Shown here: positions 60,741 through 64,000 of the stretch, in pieces
How positions within the stretch are numbered: position 1 is the first letter of the stretch
Layout: each line of letters begins with the position of its first letter
Assembly (NCBI RefSeq): GCF_008245045.1
Contig: NZ_CP043428.1
Location: 310,001 to 374,000, forward strand
Direction of reading: 5' to 3'
From: Campylobacter volucris
GTDB lineage: Bacteria; Campylobacterota; Campylobacteria; Campylobacterales; Campylobacteraceae
DNA: 64,000 bases
Notes under the pieces: model-generated
What the model was told of the DNA's origin: nothing
Database searches by the model: none
Seen by the model: the letters and a program-made list of their open reading frames with translations, nothing else
Position numbers and translations under genes: made by a program

Positions 60741-61231
60741 TGTCAGTAGCAGTAATTTTTGGAAGTTCTATGGGGAACACAGAAGGTGCAGCTAATATGA
60801 TCGCTGAAAAATTAGGTATTTCTGATGTATTAAATATCGCAGATATTGATGCGGATAAGATTAATTCTTATGATAAATTAATTTGCGGAACTTCTACTTG
60901 GGGAAGTGGTGATTTACAAGATGATTGGGATGGATTTGATTTTTCAAAATTAAATCTTAGCGGTAAAACAGTAGCGGTTTTTGGTATGGGAGATAGCGAG
61001 AGTTATTCTGATACATATTGTAGCGGTATGGGAAAACTAGCTCAAGGGCTTAAATCAGCTGGTGCAAATTTAGTAGGTGCGGTTTCAACTGGAGGTTATA
61101 CTTTTGAAGCAAGCGATGCGGTTGAAGGCGATAAATTTGTAGGATTAGCATTAGATAATGACAATCATGAAGATTTAACTGAAAATAGAATTAATACTTG
61201 GATAGAACAAATCAAACCTTCTTTTTCTTAA
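60740..61231 (+). CDS. fldA: Flavodoxin
   Basis: The 163-residue electron carrier binds FMN. The phosphate loop is GSSMGNTEGAA at residues 8-18. FMN-ring loops are ICGTSTWGSGDLQDDWDGF and FGMGDSESYSDTYCSGMGKLA. It is the likely electron acceptor of the pyruvate oxidoreductase at 41464-45018. ATG 60740 has AAGGAG 6 bases before it; the ATG at 60734 lies inside that site region. It is controlled with the two upstream genes from the Fur-box promoter and ends at a hairpin terminator. Confidence 0.96.
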   Translation: MSVAVIFGSSMGNTEGAANMIAEKLGISDVLNIADIDADKINSYDKLICGTSTWGSGDLQDDWDGFDFSKLNLSGKTVAVFGMGDSESYSDTYCSGMGKLAQGLKSAGANLVGAVSTGGYTFEASDAVEGDKFVGLALDNDNHEDLTENRINTWIEQIKPSFS

Positions 61232-61237
61232 AAAATC

Positions 61238-61261
61238 AAAGATGTCTTTATAGGCATCTTT
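61238..61261. terminator. Terminator shared by fldA and the convergent PNPOx-like gene
   Basis: Arms AAAGATGTC (61238-61246) and GGCATCTTT (61253-61261) form a 9-bp stem with one G-U pair and a 6-base loop, 6 bases after the fldA stop. The minus-strand gene ends within it (stop at 61248), so it can terminate both. Confidence 0.8.
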
Positions 61262-61661
61262 TAAATTCTAATTTTTTATTTAATAAAATTTGATTATCTG
61301 TATATTTTGCCCATTGAATTTCTAGCGCGTATAAATTTGCATCACTAAATTTAGCAAAGGCAAATTTTTTAAAATATATTTTTTCTTGTTCTTTTGTTGC
61401 TTCTTTGAAAATTGCTTTGATTTGAAGTCCTTTGATAAATTTTAATGTGTTGTTATCATAAGCAATATTTGCTGAAATATTTGGATATTTATAAGCAAGT
61501 TGTATGTGTTTTGTATGAGAATGACTTGCAAAAATTAAAGCTAAATTTTTTACATCAAAAGCATAGTAACAACTTGCACAATAAACTCCTTGATCATCAT
61601 CAAGAATGCCTAAGCTTAGAACTTTTTGTGAAAGAATAAAATCTTGAATTTTTTCATGCAT
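61248..61661 (-). CDS. Pyridoxamine 5'-phosphate oxidase-like (YhbP-type) protein
   Basis: The 137-residue protein has the split-barrel flavin-binding pattern: VLSLGILDDDQGVYCASCYYAFDVKNLALIFASHSHTKHIQLAYKYPNISANIAYD. It resembles the small YhbP/PNPOx-like family. FMN or heme could bind; the physiological substrate is unknown. It is the last gene of a minus-strand group with an EI24 membrane protein and dut, overlapping the former by 8 bases. It ends in the shared terminator. Confidence 0.8.
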   Translation of the reverse strand: MHEKIQDFILSQKVLSLGILDDDQGVYCASCYYAFDVKNLALIFASHSHTKHIQLAYKYPNISANIAYDNNTLKFIKGLQIKAIFKEATKEQEKIYFKKFAFAKFSDANLYALEIQWAKYTDNQILLNKKLEFKRCL

Positions 61662-62364
61662 AATTTTTAGCTTGTAAAGATAATGTTTTTTGATAAAACA
61701 TATGACTTAAAAAAATTACATAAAATACTTGTAAAAACAAACCAAGCAAAGGAATACTAGAAAGCATAAAAAACACAAAGGTTGTAATTTTAAAATACAA
61801 AGGAGAAGAATTTTCAAAAAAAGTTTGAAATTTTTCTTCATCTAAAACACAACTTGATACATCAAGAATTAAAAATTTATGAAATAAATAATAAAAAACT
61901 CCATAATATATAAAAATACTCACAAAAGGAATGATGAGTAAAATAGTTGCCAAGATAAATAAAATACTTCCTATAATTAAAATTTTAAAAATTTTAAATA
62001 AAACTACAGAAAATTTAACCTCTGTATCAATGCTATAGTTGTAATACTTAGCATTAATTTTTTTTACAATATAAGGTGTTAAAAAAGATATAATCAGCAT
62101 AGACATGAAAACAGAAGCAAAAATAATGATAAAAAAACCACCTATAGCACTTAAAAATGCTAAGGAAAACTGAACTATGCTAAAACTAAAAAACCAAGCA
62201 AACCAAGAATTGCTTGTAAAAGAATCTAAATAAGAAAAAAATGCATCATAAGTAAAATATACACATAAGCTTAAAAGTATTACACTAAAAAACAAAGGCA
62301 AAAAAGAAAATTTTAAAAATGGTTTGCTAAGAAAATCTTGCAAACTAAGATAAAATATACTCAT
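61654..62364 (-). CDS. EI24/CysZ-like integral membrane protein
   Basis: A 236-residue protein with four to five long hydrophobic helices (SFLPLFFSVILLSLCVYFTYDAFFSYL, FLSAIGGFFIIIFASVFMSMLIISFLTPYIVKKI, FKILIIGSILFILATILLIIPFVSIFIYYGVFYYLF). These match the EI24/CysZ family, some members of which import sulfate. Substrate here is unknown. The start overlaps the dut stop by 4 bases. In C. jejuni an equivalent membrane protein also lies beside dut. Confidence 0.8.
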   Translation of the reverse strand: MSIFYLSLQDFLSKPFLKFSFLPLFFSVILLSLCVYFTYDAFFSYLDSFTSNSWFAWFFSFSIVQFSLAFLSAIGGFFIIIFASVFMSMLIISFLTPYIVKKINAKYYNYSIDTEVKFSVVLFKIFKILIIGSILFILATILLIIPFVSIFIYYGVFYYLFHKFLILDVSSCVLDEEKFQTFFENSSPLYFKITTFVFFMLSSIPLLGLFLQVFYVIFLSHMFYQKTLSLQAKNYA

Positions 62365-63053
62365 TTTATATTTTTATAGACTTCTTGGAGTTTTTTATAA
62401 ATTTCTTGATAATCTAAGCTTTCTTTTAGAATTTGGTTTAAAACTTCATTATCTTCTATGCCATTCCATATTTTTTTATAAGTGCCATTTTTATAGCCAT
62501 TTTCTTGTCTAAATTGATTTAAGATATTTTTGCCTATGTAAATTTTATAAAGATCAAAAAAGCTCAATCCACATTTTCTAGCTAAGACAAAATATACACT
62601 CAAAAGCTCACCTAAATCATAGTCAAAACCGCTACATTTATGAATGATTAGTTCAATATCATTTAAAATTCCATATATATCAGCATCATTTGGAATAGTA
62701 TTGTCTTTACAAAAATCATCAAAAAAAGTTACAGATGAAACTTCTTCTGCGATGAAATTTTTATCTGTAACATTTTTTTCTTTGTATTCTTCTAAAATTA
62801 AACTCATAATAAAATGCCAAATATCTACAATTTCAATGCGAACATTATCCCAGTTTGCAGGTGTATTGATATTTTTCCAATGTTTCCAAGCAAAAGAATC
62901 TATAAGTTCAGCACATTCCATATAAATACATCTTCTAAAACTAATTAATTTACCTTCTTTTGTATAGCCATTTTCCCATCCTATGCCATTGGTATCATCA
63001 TTTAGTTTTTGTTGAAGTTCGAGCATACTTTTTAAGATATCTTTTGCTTTCAT
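62361..63053 (-). CDS. dut: dUTPase, dimeric all-alpha type
   Basis: The 230-residue product is a type 2 dUTP pyrophosphatase, related to MazG/HisE rather than to the trimeric family. The acidic metal-binding helices are visible: RRCIYMECAELIDSFAWKHWKN (E-x-x-E equivalent) and IEIVDIWHFIMSLILEE (E-x-x-D). GYKNGTYKKIWNGIEDNEVL near the end completes the substrate site. It removes dUTP to dUMP, protecting DNA and supplying thymidylate synthesis. It lies 9 bases after the ciaI-like gene. Confidence 0.94.
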   Translation of the reverse strand: MKAKDILKSMLELQQKLNDDTNGIGWENGYTKEGKLISFRRCIYMECAELIDSFAWKHWKNINTPANWDNVRIEIVDIWHFIMSLILEEYKEKNVTDKNFIAEEVSSVTFFDDFCKDNTIPNDADIYGILNDIELIIHKCSGFDYDLGELLSVYFVLARKCGLSFFDLYKIYIGKNILNQFRQENGYKNGTYKKIWNGIEDNEVLNQILKESLDYQEIYKKLQEVYKNIK

Positions 63054-63062
63054 TGTTAAGCC

Positions 63063-63608
63063 TTATGCGTAAAATCCAAATTCTTTATTATTTTCTTCTT
63101 TTTTTTCTTTTTGTTTATTGTAATTTTCCCAAATTTCTTCTAGTAATTTAGCACTATCTTGGAAAAGTTGTTTTTTAACATCATCAAGATCAGTTTTGCC
63201 CAATTCTTGTTTTAAGCTCTTATCCATAGTATTGAGTAATTCATGTAAGGTAGCTTTTTTATACTCTTCGCTTTTTGGCTCAGGTAAAGCATCGCCTATT
63301 TTCATTGCAGCGGTGATTAATTCTTTAGGCTGTAAGCTTCCTACTCTTGAATTTTTCATAAATTCATCAATTTGTGGTTGGAATTTAGCAACTGCATCTT
63401 TAATTTCTTTTATATCATCTTCTGAAAGTTTGGTTCCAGTATATGAAAAAGAAAAACCAAATTGTCGTCTTAAACTCAAAGAGGTAGAGTTGTCATCTTT
63501 TTCATAATTTACCTCTTTTTTGTCATACATAGCAAATGAAAGATGATTGCCACTTTTTGTTTTAATATCCATTGAAAAACTTTGAGAATTCAAACCAGAA
63601 ACTTGCAT
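63063..63608 (-). CDS. ciaI: CiaI-like secreted effector (sigma-28 dependent)
   Basis: The 181-residue protein begins MQVSGLNSQSFSMDIKTKSGNHLSFAMYD. It has no signal peptide and a charged helical C-terminus with dileucines (KLLEEIWENYNKQKEKKEE). Its place next to dut and its sigma-28 promoter match C. jejuni Cj1450 (CiaI), a flagellum-exported protein that aids intracellular survival. Start ATG 63608 has AAAGGAT upstream; a TTG at 63623 in frame lies in that site. Identity rests on synteny, promoter type and N-terminal style rather than a known motif. Confidence 0.75.
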   Translation of the reverse strand: MQVSGLNSQSFSMDIKTKSGNHLSFAMYDKKEVNYEKDDNSTSLSLRRQFGFSFSYTGTKLSEDDIKEIKDAVAKFQPQIDEFMKNSRVGSLQPKELITAAMKIGDALPEPKSEEYKKATLHELLNTMDKSLKQELGKTDLDDVKKQLFQDSAKLLEEIWENYNKQKEKKEENNKEFGFYA

Positions 63609-63637
63609 GCTATATCCTTTCAAATTTAGTCAAAAAT

Positions 63638-63664
63638 TAAATCGGTAAAAGTGTTGAAAATTTA
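63638..63664 (-). promoter_or_regulatory. Sigma-28 promoter of ciaI
   Basis: On the minus strand, TAAA (63664-63661), exactly 15 bases, then CCGATTTA (63645-63638). This is a near-perfect FliA promoter for Campylobacter (TAAA-N15-CCGATWT). Transcription would start near 63630, 22 bases before the gene. Confidence 0.85.
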
Positions 63665-63725
63665 ACTAATTTCTTAAATTAAAACTATAAAATTTTTAAT
63701 ATTTAAAATATTGTAATATCAAGTT

Positions 63726-64000
63726 TTAAATGCTCGATAAATCCCCAAAAACTTTAAGTATTTTTTCATTGTCACAATGAAGTAAAATTTGTTCTTTTTG
63801 GTGTAAATTTTTACAAGCTTGCAAGGCTTGTTTTAAGTGTTCTTTTATAGAATATACCAGTCCATATGCAATAGCTTCTTTATCGAGCCCACCAAGCATA
63901 TAAATTAAAGGCATTCTTAAAGCCTTATTGATATCTAATTTTGCTTGCTCATTAAGTGTGGTTTTAAAATCAAATTTGCTAGGATGTTTAAATTTATAAG
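63726..64000 (-). CDS. C-terminal part of an unidentified protein (5' beyond window)
   Basis: The frame is open to the window's right edge, giving at least 91 residues with no start seen. The visible part includes DFKTTLNEQAKLDINKALRMPLIYMLGGLDKEAIAYGLVYSIKEHLKQALQACKNLHQKEQILLHCDNEKILKVFGDLSSI. The LGGLDKEAIAYGLVYSI segment looks like a structured core rather than filler, but I cannot name the family. An ATG at 63914 is internal and should not be taken as the start. The gap to ciaI (63609-63725) holds the sigma-28 promoter. Confidence 0.7.
   Translation of the reverse strand, partial: YKFKHPSKFDFKTTLNEQAKLDINKALRMPLIYMLGGLDKEAIAYGLVYSIKEHLKQALQACKNLHQKEQILLHCDNEKILKVFGDLSSI

Noticed and set aside
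61445-61639. Plus-strand frame opposite the PNPOx-like gene, and many similar antisense frames
   Set aside because: They lack ribosome sites and family resemblance and lie wholly inside well-supported genes; long antisense frames are expected in AT-rich DNA.
1-64000. CRISPR arrays, rRNA operons, insertion sequences or prophage
   Set aside because: No regularly spaced repeats, no rRNA sequence and no transposase or phage structural genes were seen; the only tRNA recognised is tRNA-Sec.

Overview
The window is AT-rich (roughly 28-30% GC by eye), densely packed epsilonproteobacterial chromosome. Gene content and order closely follow the thermotolerant Campylobacter block from the multicopper oxidase/moeA genes through fdh, put, car, cco, add, rplM-rpsI, cadF, por, cts, flg, thiL-truD and fldA to dut-ciaI. 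A C. lari-group species is my best guess; C. jejuni itself is unlikely because of the CadF sequence, the gene order at the right end and the missing ctsP. Species assignment is inference.

Layout. 1-4464 is an accessory type I restriction-modification locus: the 3' end of an ImmA/IrrE-like metallopeptidase gene, a PIN-like gene, hsdS broken by a one-base frameshift, a frameshifted and truncated rhuM remnant between two copies of the hsdM leader, and an intact hsdM. No hsdR is visible; it may lie to the left. 4461-7851 (minus strand) carries moeA, moaE, moaD and a Tat-exported multicopper oxidase. 7946-17132 (plus) holds nspC, then a formate dehydrogenase and selenium cluster: fdhC, a TorD-like chaperone, a small Tat protein, fdhA with an in-frame UGA (Sec176), fdhB, a ModE-like regulator, yedF, and selD, itself with an in-frame UGA (Sec17). 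putA-putP follow. The tRNA-Sec gene (selC) lies just upstream of purA, so three parts of the selenocysteine system are in this window (selA and selB are not).

22961-32290 runs purA, a FliJ-like gene, a MotE/Cj1496-like glycoprotein gene, a DUF507 gene, carA, a TauE-like membrane protein and the cbb3 oxidase operon ccoNOQP with small accessory membrane proteins. 32287-38528 has addB-addA followed by an orphan HsdR-N-terminal-like nuclease, apparently an insertion before rplM-rpsI. Between rpsI and cadF is a candidate small RNA unit. cadF, a HAD phosphatase, pyruvate oxidoreductase and the competence operon ctsR-D-(TPR)-E-F follow.

49732-57657 (minus) carries a TSUP transporter, a TIGR02757 protein, the flagellar genes flgK, flgN, flgM, flgJ and flgI with recognisable sigma-28 and sigma-54 promoters, rsmD, an unknown protein, and a pair of proteins that look like cysteine-depleted relatives of the SdhB/MfrB and SdhE/MfrE reductase subunits. 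57756-61231 (plus) has thiL (possibly leaderless), truD and a Fur-box-controlled DUF2325-unknown-fldA operon. 61248-64000 (minus) has a PNPOx-like protein, an EI24 membrane protein, dUTPase, the ciaI-like secreted effector behind a strong sigma-28 promoter, and a partial unidentified gene.

Most regions are ordinary core genome. The least explained signals are the degenerate reductase-like pair (56315-57657), the ModE-like regulator with a duplicated N-terminal module, the rpsI-cadF RNA candidate, the flgN ribosome-site hairpin and the orphan nuclease beside addAB.
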